Origin: Microbulbifer pacificus
GTDB taxonomy: Bacteria > Pseudomonadota > Gammaproteobacteria > Pseudomonadales > Cellvibrionaceae
DNA: 64,000 bases
Reading direction: 5' to 3'
Assembly (NCBI RefSeq): GCF_002959965.1
Contig: NZ_PREV01000027.1
Coordinates: 186,001 to 250,000, forward strand
Each line of letters opens with the position of its first letter. The first letter of the stretch is position 1. Under the pieces are notes generated by a model that did not search any database, had not been told where the DNA came from, and was given only the letters and a program-made list of their open reading frames with translations. The translations under genes were made by a program, and so were the position numbers. This document shows, piece by piece, positions 1-9,756 of this stretch.

Positions 1-2468
1 GCATCAACGCCAACGTTCCAGTCGTTGCCGTACCAGGTAGCACTGGTCAGCGCACGCCATTTCACGTACATACCGGAAGAAGTGCCAATGTAGCCTTTGT
101 AGTCAGTAGTCTGACCAGTCTGGGAGTTGAACTCTTCGAATTCGAGCAGACGGGTAGCCTGAGCACGCAGTGCCAGTTGGCCTGCGTCGAAGTCGAAGTT
201 CTGGGTCATGTCGATATCAATACCTTTGGTATTGATTTTCCCCAGGTTCATCAGTGCGCCTTCCAGTGCGGTGATCTGGCCTGCATCGTTGCGGGTCACA
301 CGCTCACAAGCAGCGGTGATACCGTCGCGGTAGCAATTGTCCAGAATCAACTGCAGATCCGGGGAGGTAATTGCATCTTCGATTTCGATATCGAAGTAAT
401 CCAGGGTGATGGAGAAGTCGTTGAAGAAGCTCGGAGTCCACACAACACCAGCGGTGAAGGTAGTTGCCTCTTCCGGCGTCAGCTCGGAGTTACCACCGAT
501 ATTGGTTGGAACCTGGCCATCGAATACCGCAATGATCTTGTCGCAGTGTGCTCCGGTGCCGCCGGTAGCGCCTGAGAAGCAAGGATCATCCAGATACTCG
601 TAGCTCTGTGCGGAACCGCTGAACAGCTCATAGATACCCGGTGCGCGGAAGGAGGTGGAGTAGCTGGTGCGGAAGCGTACTTCTTCGTTCGGCGCATATA
701 CCAGGCCCAACTTACCGGTGCTTTCGCCACCAAAGGTATCGAAGTCGGAGTAGCGTACTGCCAGGTCGGCCGTCAATTCTTCCGCGTACTTCATACCGGC
801 CAGAATCGGCAGATTGAATTCCGCGAACACTTCGGTTGCGCTGAATTCACCGGCAGTTGCGTCCTGCTGGTTGCCGAAGGTGTCGCCAGTCTGCGTTTCA
901 AAAGATGGGTTGAATTCGCCGGATTCCTCACGGTATTCAATACCAGCGGCAAAACCCAGAGAGCCGCCCTGGAACTGAATCGCTTCGATATCGCCGGTCA
1001 GGCTTGCACCCGCATTAACCAGTTCGTACTCGTTGTCTTCGCGATCGTCGTAACTGATGTAATCGAGAACGTCAGCACCGATACCGCCGAAAAACTTCGG
1101 GTTCTCGATAGGGGAAGTGCCGTCCAGCACCTGTGCCAGTAGACGCTTGTTGTAAGAATTGCGAGTAACGTTTTCGCCTTCGTTTTTGCCATAGCTGTAG
1201 AAAGTATCCCAGCTCCAGCTGTTGGCGAAGTCTCCGCGCGCTCCAAAGATTACACGGTAGGTGTCGGTGGTCTGCTCGTATTCACGAGTGCCACCGCCCA
1301 CCGGACGCAGACGAACGTCGATCGGGTTGGCATCCCAGCTCTCGCCGTGGCTTGCTTTCGGCTCCGCCGGCTTCATACCTTCGGGAGAGCCTTGGGCTTC
1401 CCACTCTGCCAGTGCAGCTTCGTAGGCAGCCAGATCAATCTGGTAAGCCTGTTCAGCTTTGTCCCACGCGGCCATCAGTTGTTGCTGCATGGCGGGGGTC
1501 AGATGGTCAACCGTCATGTTCATGCCGTTGGCGCCGTACATCGGCTGTGCCGCCAGCTGCTGGTTGGTGGTTTTGGTGGTGAAGCTGGCTTCGCCATACA
1601 GCTCGGTGGCGTCGGTTACAGAGAAAGTGCCGTTGACGGTCGCGGAAGAGCGCTCCATCGCACCAGACAGCCACATGTACTGACCGATTTCGTGCGGAGT
1701 AGCGCCGGCAGTCAGACCTGAGCCATCTTCTTTTACGGTGAAGCTTCCGTAATCGGTGTATACGTTGCCGTTGGGTGTAATGGAGCTGTAGAGGCTCGCC
1801 CACTCGCGATCCTTGTAGGTAATTTCATCGCGCTGGCTGTGGCTGACGTTGGCAATGAAGCTGCCGCGTTCGCCCTGGTTGCCGAAAGTCAGCGAGAAGT
1901 CGCCGTTCTCGCCGCCGCCGTCTTTGGTGGCGCCGCCACGAACGCTTACCATCGGGCCGTCAACTGCCTTTTTCAGGACCACGTTGATAACACCGGCGAC
2001 CGCGTCAGAGCCGTAAACCGCGGAAGCACCGTCGGTCAAAACTTCGATACGCTCAATCATGTCGACAGGAATGTTGTTCATGTCGACGGCGGAACCTACA
2101 CCGGAAGAGGAGGAAACGAAGCGACGTCCGTTCACCAGAACCAGAGTACGCTCGGAACCGAGGTTGCGCAGGTCAACAAAGGACAGGCCCGCACCACCAT
2201 TGTTGTCGTTGGCGTTAATGCCTGTGGTACCCATGGACGGCAACTGGTTCAGCAGTTCGTCTACGGTACCAACGCCTGAGCGCTTGATCGCTTCGGAATC
2301 CAGAACGGTGATAGGGCCAGTGGTGGACAGAGGATCACGAGCAATACGTGAACCGGTAACAATTACTTCTTCAACGATCGGGCCTGTAGCAGTTTCCTGT
2401 GCGGATACTACAGCAGTGGCCAGGGTACTGAACGCAGCAATAGCGATACTCAACTTGGTCTTGATCAT
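1..2468 (-). CDS. TonB-dependent receptor (3' end outside window)
   Basis: Minus-strand reading frame open from ATG at 2468 to the window edge, about 822 codons, so the last strands of the barrel are missing. The N-terminus has a signal peptide ending near AVVSAQ, then the plug signature EEVIVTGSRIARDP, the LVLVNGRRF segment and the GASAVYGSDAVAGVIN segment typical of plug domains of large receptors of the oar/glycan type. An AAGGA ribosome site precedes the ATG. It should sit in the outer membrane and import a large or scarce substrate using TonB energy. The substrate is not visible from sequence; oligosaccharides or peptides are usual for this type. It is the first of four receptors in a row on this strand. 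Confidence 0.93.
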   Translation of the reverse strand, partial: MIKTKLSIAIAAFSTLATAVVSAQETATGPIVEEVIVTGSRIARDPLSTTGPITVLDSEAIKRSGVGTVDELLNQLPSMGTTGINANDNNGGAGLSFVDLRNLGSERTLVLVNGRRFVSSSSGVGSAVDMNNIPVDMIERIEVLTDGASAVYGSDAVAGVINVVLKKAVDGPMVSVRGGATKDGGGENGDFSLTFGNQGERGSFIANVSHSQRDEITYKDREWASLYSSITPNGNVYTDYGSFTVKEDGSGLTAGATPHEIGQYMWLSGAMERSSATVNGTFSVTDATELYGEASFTTKTTNQQLAAQPMYGANGMNMTVDHLTPAMQQQLMAAWDKAEQAYQIDLAAYEAALAEWEAQGSPEGMKPAEPKASHGESWDANPIDVRLRPVGGGTREYEQTTDTYRVIFGARGDFANSWSWDTFYSYGKNEGENVTRNSYNKRLLAQVLDGTSPIENPKFFGGIGADVLDYISYDDREDNEYELVNAGASLTGDIEAIQFQGGSLGFAAGIEYREESGEFNPSFETQTGDTFGNQQDATAGEFSATEVFAEFNLPILAGMKYAEELTADLAVRYSDFDTFGGESTGKLGLVYAPNEEVRFRTSYSTSFRAPGIYELFSGSAQSYEYLDDPCFSGATGGTGAHCDKIIAVFDGQVPTNIGGNSELTPEEATTFTAGVVWTPSFFNDFSITLDYFDIEIEDAITSPDLQLILDNCYRDGITAACERVTRNDAGQITALEGALMNLGKINTKGIDIDMTQNFDFDAGQLALRAQATRLLEFEEFNSQTGQTTDYKGYIGTSSGMYVKWRALTSATWYGNDWNVGVD

Positions 2469-2908
2469 AAATGCATCCTTTATGTCGTTAGAGGCACTTT
2501 TATTGGTTTGTTGTATTTTTAGTGCGGGCTGACTTTAAAGGATCATTTTTATTTGTGGAACTAACCTGACATTTGGTTATCTCAAAAATAACGTGAAATT
2601 TGTTCAGCAATTGTTCTTTGCGGTTATTTTTTGTTCTCGATAGAGCGTAAATGTCCGTTACATTTCTTTAATTTTATTAAATTATCTTTTATTTCTGATT
2701 TATTTAGGATGCCTGTAACTAAAATCAAAAAATCTCACCCGCGGGTTGATAGCCCAAAGCAACCCGGATAGGCGAATAAATGATCATGTTTGCAGGCTGG
2801 ATGATTTTCTTGAAGTAAATCACCGGAAGGGAGAAGGTGGCCCGACAAAAGCTCTGAAAACGTCTGCGTTCCCAGATGCTCTTGCCGGGCGACATTTGAT
2901 AGGGACGC
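2469..2908. other. AT-rich intergenic region upstream of TBDR
   Basis: About 440 bases without a supported gene between the marC-like gene and the first receptor. The part from about 2520 to 2735 is clearly more AT-rich than the surrounding coding DNA and probably holds the promoter of the receptor gene. A perfect palindrome ACCCGCGGGT lies near 2737-2746. No convincing -35/-10 pair or RNA gene was recognised. Confidence 0.5.
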
Positions 2909-3520
2909 TCAGCCCAGGCTTTGCTTTATCCCGTCGAGGAAAAGTTGCACGGCCAGCATCACCAGAACCATTCCCATCAGGCGCTCGACCGCAATCAACC
3001 CGCGGTTGCCTAAAAGTCGAGCAAGTGGTGAGGAGGCCAGCAGAATCACGGCGGAAACAGCCCAGGCGCCGAGTAGAGCCAGGGTCCAGTTCCATAACTG
3101 CTCTCCTTCGCTGTTGGTCATCAGCATCAGAATCGCCATGGTAGAGGGCCCGGCCACCAAAGGTACCGCCAGCGGTACGAAAAAGGGTTCGCCCTCCAAC
3201 CTCTCTCCCATGATTCCCCCTTCCATGGGAAATACCATGCGAATAGCGATCAGGAACAGAATTATCGCCCCGGCAATCCTTATCGCCTCCTGTGAAAGCC
3301 CAAGCCAGGCAAGCACAAAGCGCCCCCCGTACAGGAACACCAGCAGCACAATCAGTGCGAAGATCAACTCACGCATGATCACATAGAGCTGTCGTCGAGG
3401 AGGTACGTTCTTGAGGGCGGCCAGGAATACCGGGATGTTGCCCAGTGGGTCCATGACGAAGAGGAGGGTGAGGAAGGCGGTTAGCGTGTCCAAGTTTTGT
3501 TCTCCATTTTGGGCGAACAT
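2909..3520 (-). CDS. MarC/YhgN family inner-membrane protein
   Basis: 203 residues, the usual length for the MarC (UPF0056) family. It is a hydrophobic protein with about six predicted membrane spans; the conserved MDPLGNIPVF segment at residues 23-32 and the VPLAVPLVAGPSTM segment near 118-131 are family hallmarks. Function of the family is unsettled: MarC was named for the multiple-antibiotic-resistance locus but is not required for that resistance. It stands alone between the first receptor and a divergently placed oxygenase gene. Confidence 0.9.
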   Translation of the reverse strand: MFAQNGEQNLDTLTAFLTLLFVMDPLGNIPVFLAALKNVPPRRQLYVIMRELIFALIVLLVFLYGGRFVLAWLGLSQEAIRIAGAIILFLIAIRMVFPMEGGIMGERLEGEPFFVPLAVPLVAGPSTMAILMLMTNSEGEQLWNWTLALLGAWAVSAVILLASSPLARLLGNRGLIAVERLMGMVLVMLAVQLFLDGIKQSLG

Positions 3521-3740
3521 ATTATAGGGGAATTCAGGACCTAGGATGGAGAGTGGCTATCGGATTTTGAAAGCTCAGTTCCCTTATTGCTCATTGAGGA
3601 GTTTTTGCTCGCAAATTAAACTAGCATTCAAATCAGTAATCGGAGCCGAATTTCGAATAAGGTGAAATCGTGCTCAGTGCAATGAAACATTATTCTGGGA
3701 TGTCCATTATGGAGTCTATGGCGAAGAGTAGGGGCTATTT

Positions 3741-4469
3741 GTGATTAAAATCTCCAAGAAGCTAAAGGTAAACGAATTAAGGAAGGCATTCTCAGATTCT
3801 GGAAAATTGCATATTCCCGGATTTCTTGAGCCGGACTCCGCCATTTTTTTGGCTAGTGAGCTGGCCAGTAGAAGAGATTGGAGTTTAGTTTTTAACAGCC
3901 AAGGTAAGCACTATGATATTAGCTATGCGCACTATATGACGTTACCTGAAAAGAGCAAAACGGAGCTCCGTGAGGCAATATATTCCCAAGCTGGTAGCGA
4001 GTTCCAGTATTTTTTTAAAAACATACCGGTTTATGATATTTATCATAAAGCTGATGTAGAAGATGAATTTATTGCAAGCGTATTTGAATTTATCAATGGA
4101 GATGAATTTCTCGGAATTATTGCAGAGATAACAGGGCAGCACACAATTACATTTGGGGATGTTCAGGCGACTTCGTTTGAGCCAGGGCATTTTTTAACGT
4201 CTCACGATGATTATGTCGCGGGGAAGAACAGGCGGATTGCGTACGTTATTAATTTAACATCCGAATGGCTTTCAGATTGGGGTGGCGCTCTGCAGTTTTC
4301 TTCGAAAGAAGGCCCTGGATTTGATGGATATTTTCCTGTGTTTAATGCAATTAATCTGTTTAAGGTCCCGCAGTTGCATTCAGTCTCCATGGTTACTCCA
4401 TTTTCCCTTAAAAGCAGGGTTTCTATTACGGGATGGCTTAGGAGCGGCAAAGATCCTGAATATGTGTAG
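3741..4469 (+). CDS. 2-oxoglutarate/Fe(II)-dependent oxygenase
   Basis: 242 residues. The C-terminal half shows the double-stranded beta-helix iron-binding pattern: H155-x-D157 in TSHDDYV, a distal His at H213 (PQLHSV) and a 2-oxoglutarate-binding Arg at R226 (SRVSITGW). This layout matches the Ofd1/prolyl-hydroxylase-like group of Fe(II) oxygenases. The substrate is unknown. Its base composition is markedly more AT-rich than the housekeeping genes downstream, and it lies among TBDR genes close to a second oxygenase-type gene. Genes of this kind are often found beside glycan- or peptide-type TBDRs, so a role in modifying an imported compound or a receptor partner is possible but only inferred. 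Confidence 0.82.
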   Translation: MIKISKKLKVNELRKAFSDSGKLHIPGFLEPDSAIFLASELASRRDWSLVFNSQGKHYDISYAHYMTLPEKSKTELREAIYSQAGSEFQYFFKNIPVYDIYHKADVEDEFIASVFEFINGDEFLGIIAEITGQHTITFGDVQATSFEPGHFLTSHDDYVAGKNRRIAYVINLTSEWLSDWGGALQFSSKEGPGFDGYFPVFNAINLFKVPQLHSVSMVTPFSLKSRVSITGWLRSGKDPEYV

Positions 4470-4631
4470 GTGCTTCCGTAATGCTGCGCTATCGATGTTG
4501 TTGCGACGTCACGCTACCAAGCGCTCCTTTAGTTGAACTTGGTTCAGTGATTCATCTTTGGGAACGGAATTGTGTGGAAGCTGGAAAACTTCAGTTTTGA
4601 ATTGGATGCATGGTGTGGGGTAGCTATAAAA

Positions 4632-6446
4632 TCATGTGTCGGTCACCGCATCAAATGCTATGGTCAGGCGTGACTTTTTACTTATGAACGGGATAGTTCC
4701 ATGCCACATATAGGATGGAAAGAGCACAAGTTTTCCTGGAGTTGGCTCGACAAACCATTCTGGCCCTGCATTTGGAACATGAAATCTGGGTTCGCCAAGC
4801 TTTAGCCAGCCACACTTCTTACTATGGTTTGATATCTCCTCTGGAACTTCAACGTAATATACCGAGCTGACCCACCCTTGCGGATGAATATGATTTACAT
4901 GAAACCCGTTCGCGCCAAGCCGTACGGACCAGCATCCAGATATACTGATTTTCCCCTTGCTCCTCGAGCGGAATGGGTGGTCTGGGGTAAATCCGATAGA
5001 GTTTCTGTATTCTTCAAGTGGTGTTGAAAGTGATTGAAGAAAAGCGCGGATGATTGGGCTACGATCTGCAAGCAAACTTTGTGCTGTTTGAGTGCCGGAT
5101 CTCAGACTCTGATTGAGTGGATGTGCAGAGAAGCGGTGGCGTGATTCGAGCTCTGGTATAAGATCTCGATGGAAGTCGGTAATCGACTGCCATCCCGCGG
5201 GCGGTTCGATATCGAAGGTTTGTACAAATGCGTTGAAGTTATACAGTTCGTGATAAAAGGGGTCTTGGAGGAGGCGCGCTGCAACCGCCTCCAGAGCAAT
5301 GTACTCTTGGTTGAGTGGCGCTGCTTCACGGAGTTGTGTGATAAGAGTCTTGGCTTCTTGCGGTCGGGAATTGCTTAGAAGTGAAGAAGCGAGAGTGCTT
5401 TTTATATTTAAGTCGTTCGGATTCTCTCCGGCAGCATCCTTCGCATAGATCAGTGCTTCTTGATATTGTCCGTCCTCCAATAATGTAGTTGTCAGGGCGA
5501 GAGAAATTTCTGTTTTTTGGCCGCAGACTCGAATTCCCTCTTTGAGTACCTCAACTGATGCTTTAATATTTTGTGAGTCGCGCAATAGATTTCCATAAAC
5601 TGCCCAAAGCCGCGATTGTTCCGGATTTTTTTTGATGTTTGCTTCCAGAGTGTCCAGATAGTTATTGTCTCCTCGCATAAATCGGAGATTTGCAAGCATC
5701 ATGTGAGAGTCTGCAGAATGCGGATTTAATTCCAAGGATCTGTGCAGAGCAAGTTCCGCTTCCATTTCACAGTTGAGTGCTAACAGTGCGCTGGCGCGGT
5801 TATACTCAAGTTCGCTGGTTTTTAGACCGAAGTCTTCTGCTTTCCGTAACTCATCAAGCGCCTCTTCTGCCCGGTTAACCTGAGATAGTAGTGCTCCAAG
5901 GTTGTGATGTGTTATCGCATTTTTAGGATTTAACTCGATAGATTTTCGGTATGACTTTTCTGCGTTCGAAAGATCCCCTGTGGATTTCAGCGCCTGACCG
6001 AGAATGCCCCAGAGTTCTGCGTCAGCTGTAGCCTGGGCTAAAAATTGCCGGGCGAGGTCGGCAGATCTTTTGGGGTCGATAATATTGAGTAGACGTAATA
6101 GTGCGATTTTGGCTGGGCGAAAATGGGGGTTGCATTGGAGTGCGCTTAGGTACAGTTGCAGTGACTCTTCAAATCGACTCTGCGATCGATAAAAATTAGC
6201 GAGGTTTGTTCGAAATTCGGCATTATCTTGGGATTGTTCGATACTGAGTTTCAGGAATTTCTCTGCATCTGATATATTTTTTGATTGCTTCAATATCAAT
6301 CCGAGAAGATGGTTTGCCTCTGCAAAGTCTGGAGTGGCACTAACGATGCGTCGGCAGCAAGACTCTGCCTGCGCAAGCTCGCCATTTTTCCACATGGTAT
6401 GGCAGTGATATAAATCTAACTGGGCTTTTCTATCTGGCATCGACAT
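4632..6446 (-). CDS. TPR protein with C-terminal 2OG-Fe(II) oxygenase-like domain
   Basis: 604 residues. Residues about 10-430 are a run of tetratricopeptide repeats (for example NPKNAITHHNLGALL and NPHSADSHMMLANL). The last about 160 residues match the pattern of the putative 2OG-Fe(II) oxygenase family TIGR02466: NGFHVNHIHPQGW with clustered His residues, a later MWHGTIPF with the distal His, and KSRLTIAFDAV with the co-substrate Arg. It is probably a cytoplasmic hydroxylase with a protein-binding TPR arm. It lies downstream of a receptor gene on the same strand but is separated from it by a strong terminator, so it probably has its own promoter. Start ATG at 6446; no clear ribosome site. 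Confidence 0.82.
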   Translation of the reverse strand: MSMPDRKAQLDLYHCHTMWKNGELAQAESCCRRIVSATPDFAEANHLLGLILKQSKNISDAEKFLKLSIEQSQDNAEFRTNLANFYRSQSRFEESLQLYLSALQCNPHFRPAKIALLRLLNIIDPKRSADLARQFLAQATADAELWGILGQALKSTGDLSNAEKSYRKSIELNPKNAITHHNLGALLSQVNRAEEALDELRKAEDFGLKTSELEYNRASALLALNCEMEAELALHRSLELNPHSADSHMMLANLRFMRGDNNYLDTLEANIKKNPEQSRLWAVYGNLLRDSQNIKASVEVLKEGIRVCGQKTEISLALTTTLLEDGQYQEALIYAKDAAGENPNDLNIKSTLASSLLSNSRPQEAKTLITQLREAAPLNQEYIALEAVAARLLQDPFYHELYNFNAFVQTFDIEPPAGWQSITDFHRDLIPELESRHRFSAHPLNQSLRSGTQTAQSLLADRSPIIRAFLQSLSTPLEEYRNSIGFTPDHPFRSRSKGKISISGCWSVRLGANGFHVNHIHPQGWVSSVYYVEVPEEISNHSKKCGWLKLGEPRFHVPNAGPEWFVEPTPGKLVLFPSYMWHGTIPFISKKSRLTIAFDAVTDT

Positions 6447-6520
6447 TTGTAAGTATATGGGGCGTGTAGAGCGTTTTATTTAAGTGATTGCTCGCTAGTC
6501 TATAGGAATTTGATTTTTAT

Positions 6521-6554
6521 AAAAAAGGCGATGGGCTCGCGCCCACCGCCTTTT
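6521..6554 (-). terminator. Rho-independent terminator after TBDR
   Basis: Hairpin AAAAGGCG-GGGC / GCCC-CGCCTTTT with a TCGC loop (6537-6540) and a T6 run when read on the minus strand. It lies just past the stop of the receptor gene at 6577. Confidence 0.85.
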
Positions 6555-6576
6555 GATTACCTGTATCCGATAATTA

Positions 6577-9483
6577 TCAGAACTGGTAGTTAAGAGCCAC
6601 AAAGTACTGGCGACCCAGTACATCGTACTGAGATGGATCAGTGTTGGACTGTACGTAAGACGGGTAGATGTGAGGTGTTTCATCGGTCAGGTTCAAAATG
6701 CCGGCACGCAGCGACAGACCTTCCATTGCGCCATTACTGAAGGCATAAGACGCATTCAGGTCATAGTAGTGCATGTCCGGGATTCTGAAGTCCTCAACAC
6801 CGAAGTCCTGCATGGCATCAACAAAACGCCAGCGGGCACCAACGGAGATATCGTTGATGTCGTAGCGGAGTCCCATGTTCCATTTCCACTCGGGGAAGCT
6901 GGATGCGATGGTATAGCCAGCAGTACCTGCATATTCAACGAAGGCGTCGCCTGGCAGTTCCTGCACTTTATAGGAGTGCGTGTAAGTCGCCATCCAGTTC
7001 AGGTTCAGGCTGCCTGGGCCTGCATCTACAGTCCAGTCATACTGAACATCAATACCGCGAGTCGCGATACCACCCAGGTTCTGCGAAACTTCCTGTGCAT
7101 TAACAATTTCTCCGGAAGAGTTACGGGAGAATTGGCTACAGAAGAAGTTGTCATTGCTGAAGGTGGGGTTGTATTCCGCAGAGAAGCAACGTTCGATCGA
7201 AGTAGATGCAGAGATTTGAGAAATCGCATCTTCGATTTCAATATTGAACAGGTCGATAGAAAGCTGCATGTCGGAATAGATTCCGTCAAGCGGCGATGTG
7301 AATACCAATCCCAGAGAGAAGGTATCTGCAGTTTCTTCCTGAAGATCTGGGTTACCACCGTTCAGGCCCTGGACCTGGGAATTGGTGTATGTGAATACAT
7401 CCATTGCCGCAGCAGGAATCCCCTGCGCAGTACAGAGCTGTTCAACACCGGCTACGTTCGGGGCTTTGTCACCACGGAATGCCGCATTGTTGACGGAGCA
7501 AGGATCACCCAAGCCCTGAATACTGGGGAAGTTGGTTTGCTGAGGAGTATACAGCTCGGAAATATTGGGAGCACGAACAGCACGCTGCATGGTGCCGCGC
7601 AGCATCAGTGACTCAACTGGACGGAACTTGAGCTCACTCTTGTAGGAATTTACTCCGCCTGCAGTAGAGTAATCCGCATAGCGATAACCAAGATCCAGAT
7701 CGAGAGAGTAGATACCCGGCACATTAGCCAGCAGAGGGATTGCCACTTCGGCGTAGACTTCCTGGGAATCGGTTTCACCCACTACCGCTTGCTGTGCATT
7801 GAAGCCGGCGATATCTGGGCGACCATCCGGCAGGGAAGCCGACAGAGTGGAATCTGGCGTGTAGTTGTACTCGTCTTTCTTGTAGAACGCACCGAATGCA
7901 GCGTACACATCACCAGCCGGCATGGTAAATACCGGGCCGCTGAAAGTGGCTTCTACAATGGTTTGATCAACGGTGGTGTTGTTCTGGGAGTCGACGGTGA
8001 TGTAGTCCACGCAAGACTGAGTCATGGAGCCCAGACCAAATGGGTTCAGGCCGCCTTCACAAATTGACGCGCCGCCATCCGCTGCGTAAGTCAGCTCTTC
8101 AAATTTTCCACGTGAGATGTTACCGAATTGAGACTCGGTGATATCTACCTGGCCGAAAGAAGCGTAGGCATCGTATGTCCAGTCATTGAATACGCTGCCG
8201 GTGATTCCGCTGATAAGCTGGAAAGTATCGTATTCGCTCTCGGCAATACGGCTACCTGCTTCGATCATACGCTTGCCGAAAGAAATTGGCGCATCCGGAT
8301 TGGCGCGAGAATCAAGAATGGCTTTCAGGTCGTCAGAAATAAACGGGTTGTCCGCAGAAACGGTAACTGCAGAAAGAGGGGTTGGTGCCAGCGCCTGGGA
8401 AGCGGTGTAGTTTCCGTAAATGGCCTGAGCGTATATTTCGGTATCTTCGGTTAGCTCGAACGAGGCGCGGCCGAAGAAACTGGTGCGCTCCAGTGGCATC
8501 ACCAGCATGTTAACCGGTGCAAAGTTATAAGAATACGGTGCAACAGCAGGCTGCAGCGGGTCATTAACGTCGCCGCGGAAGTTAATAAGTTCTGGAGCCC
8601 CATTTTCTGGTGTAATCCAAGTGAACAGGGTGCCATCAGTGTTGTACGCAAGGGTGTTACCGGGGGTAACTTTGCCCGCTGCAACGCCGTACTGAGCAAA
8701 AATCGCATCAATGGCAGCTTGGCTTGCCAGGTTGCTGGTGTTAGCGGAAGTAAAGCCTTCGCGAATGGTTCCGGAGCCCAGCGGGACAAATTCACCACCT
8801 GAGTAACCGAGTGCTACATTGGCAAAGTCACGATCGCCAGCGAATACAGCCTCACGGTCTGCGAAGCCGATGCTGCCCATCACGTGGCCGCGACCTTCAG
8901 CGAACGGCATACCAGCAGAAATGTTGACTGTAGTCTGGGCACCGTCGCTTTGCGCAGTTTCTCCCCAGCTGGTATCGATTTCAACACCGTCAAGCTCGCG
9001 GAGCTTAAAGTTGACTACACCGGCAATCGCATCAGACCCGTATGCGGCAGAAGCACCACCAGTAATGATCTCTGTGCTGCCAATCAGAGCGGCAGGCAGC
9101 AGGTTAAGGTCTACAACGCCAGTGGCATTGGACGGAACGACACGCTTACCGTCTACCAGTACCAGGGTACGAGTGGTGCCGAGACCACGCAGTTCAACGT
9201 TGGCTTGGCCACCGTTGGATGGGTTGTTGGACGTGCTGGTCACAGAAGGCACGAACTGAGGCATGGAGTTCAGAACGCTTTCAACAGTCATGGCATTCTG
9301 AGATTTAAAAATATCCTGATCGATGGTGGCGATCGGGCTGGCAGAGTCAAAATCCTGGCGAACAATACGTGAGCCGGTGACTACGACTTCTTCTACTAAC
9401 GTTGCCTCTTCTTGTGCGAGAACAGGGAAAGCGGGAACCGCAATCGCAGCCATCACAGCTGCGGATAGAAGGTTCTTTTTCAT
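6577..9483 (-). CDS. TonB-dependent receptor
   Basis: 968 residues. Signal peptide (MKKNLLSAAVMAAIAVPAFPVLAQ), then the TonB-box/plug region EEVVVTGSRIVRQDFDSASP, LVLVDGKRV and GASAAYGSDAIAGVVNFK, followed by a beta-barrel ending in the aromatic QYFVALNYQF signature for outer-membrane insertion. No STN domain, so it is a transport-only receptor. A GAGAGGA ribosome site lies just before the ATG. It is a paralogue of its neighbours with similar plug motifs and probably imports an oligosaccharide, peptide or metal complex; nothing in the sequence identifies the ligand. Confidence 0.95.
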   Translation of the reverse strand: MKKNLLSAAVMAAIAVPAFPVLAQEEATLVEEVVVTGSRIVRQDFDSASPIATIDQDIFKSQNAMTVESVLNSMPQFVPSVTSTSNNPSNGGQANVELRGLGTTRTLVLVDGKRVVPSNATGVVDLNLLPAALIGSTEIITGGASAAYGSDAIAGVVNFKLRELDGVEIDTSWGETAQSDGAQTTVNISAGMPFAEGRGHVMGSIGFADREAVFAGDRDFANVALGYSGGEFVPLGSGTIREGFTSANTSNLASQAAIDAIFAQYGVAAGKVTPGNTLAYNTDGTLFTWITPENGAPELINFRGDVNDPLQPAVAPYSYNFAPVNMLVMPLERTSFFGRASFELTEDTEIYAQAIYGNYTASQALAPTPLSAVTVSADNPFISDDLKAILDSRANPDAPISFGKRMIEAGSRIAESEYDTFQLISGITGSVFNDWTYDAYASFGQVDITESQFGNISRGKFEELTYAADGGASICEGGLNPFGLGSMTQSCVDYITVDSQNNTTVDQTIVEATFSGPVFTMPAGDVYAAFGAFYKKDEYNYTPDSTLSASLPDGRPDIAGFNAQQAVVGETDSQEVYAEVAIPLLANVPGIYSLDLDLGYRYADYSTAGGVNSYKSELKFRPVESLMLRGTMQRAVRAPNISELYTPQQTNFPSIQGLGDPCSVNNAAFRGDKAPNVAGVEQLCTAQGIPAAAMDVFTYTNSQVQGLNGGNPDLQEETADTFSLGLVFTSPLDGIYSDMQLSIDLFNIEIEDAISQISASTSIERCFSAEYNPTFSNDNFFCSQFSRNSSGEIVNAQEVSQNLGGIATRGIDVQYDWTVDAGPGSLNLNWMATYTHSYKVQELPGDAFVEYAGTAGYTIASSFPEWKWNMGLRYDINDISVGARWRFVDAMQDFGVEDFRIPDMHYYDLNASYAFSNGAMEGLSLRAGILNLTDETPHIYPSYVQSNTDPSQYDVLGRQYFVALNYQF

Positions 9484-9704
9484 TGTAAATCCTCTCTTGA
9501 TCGTTGGACTTATAGTGTGTTGCCTGTACAGGCGATGCTGAAAATGACTACCCCCACGTGGTCATTTCCTTCCCAACGACCAATTAACGGATGAGAAGAT
9601 GGTCCCCTCAATACGTAGAGGGAAAAATATTCAAAAAAATTCCATTGGTAACCTAGGTGTAAGTTTTGCGCAAAAAATGCACACTCGGTCTTTGGTGAAA
9701 GCAC

Positions 9705-9734
9705 AAAAAGGCCCCGCCTATAGAAGGCGGGGCC
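9705..9734 (-). terminator. Rho-independent terminator after TBDR
   Basis: Perfect 9-bp stem GGCCCCGCC / GGCGGGGCC (9710-9718 and 9726-9734) with a seven-base loop, followed on the minus strand by a T5 run. It ends the receptor gene whose stop is at 9757. Confidence 0.9.
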
Positions 9735-9756
9735 GGAAGGAGGGCTAGAAGAATCT

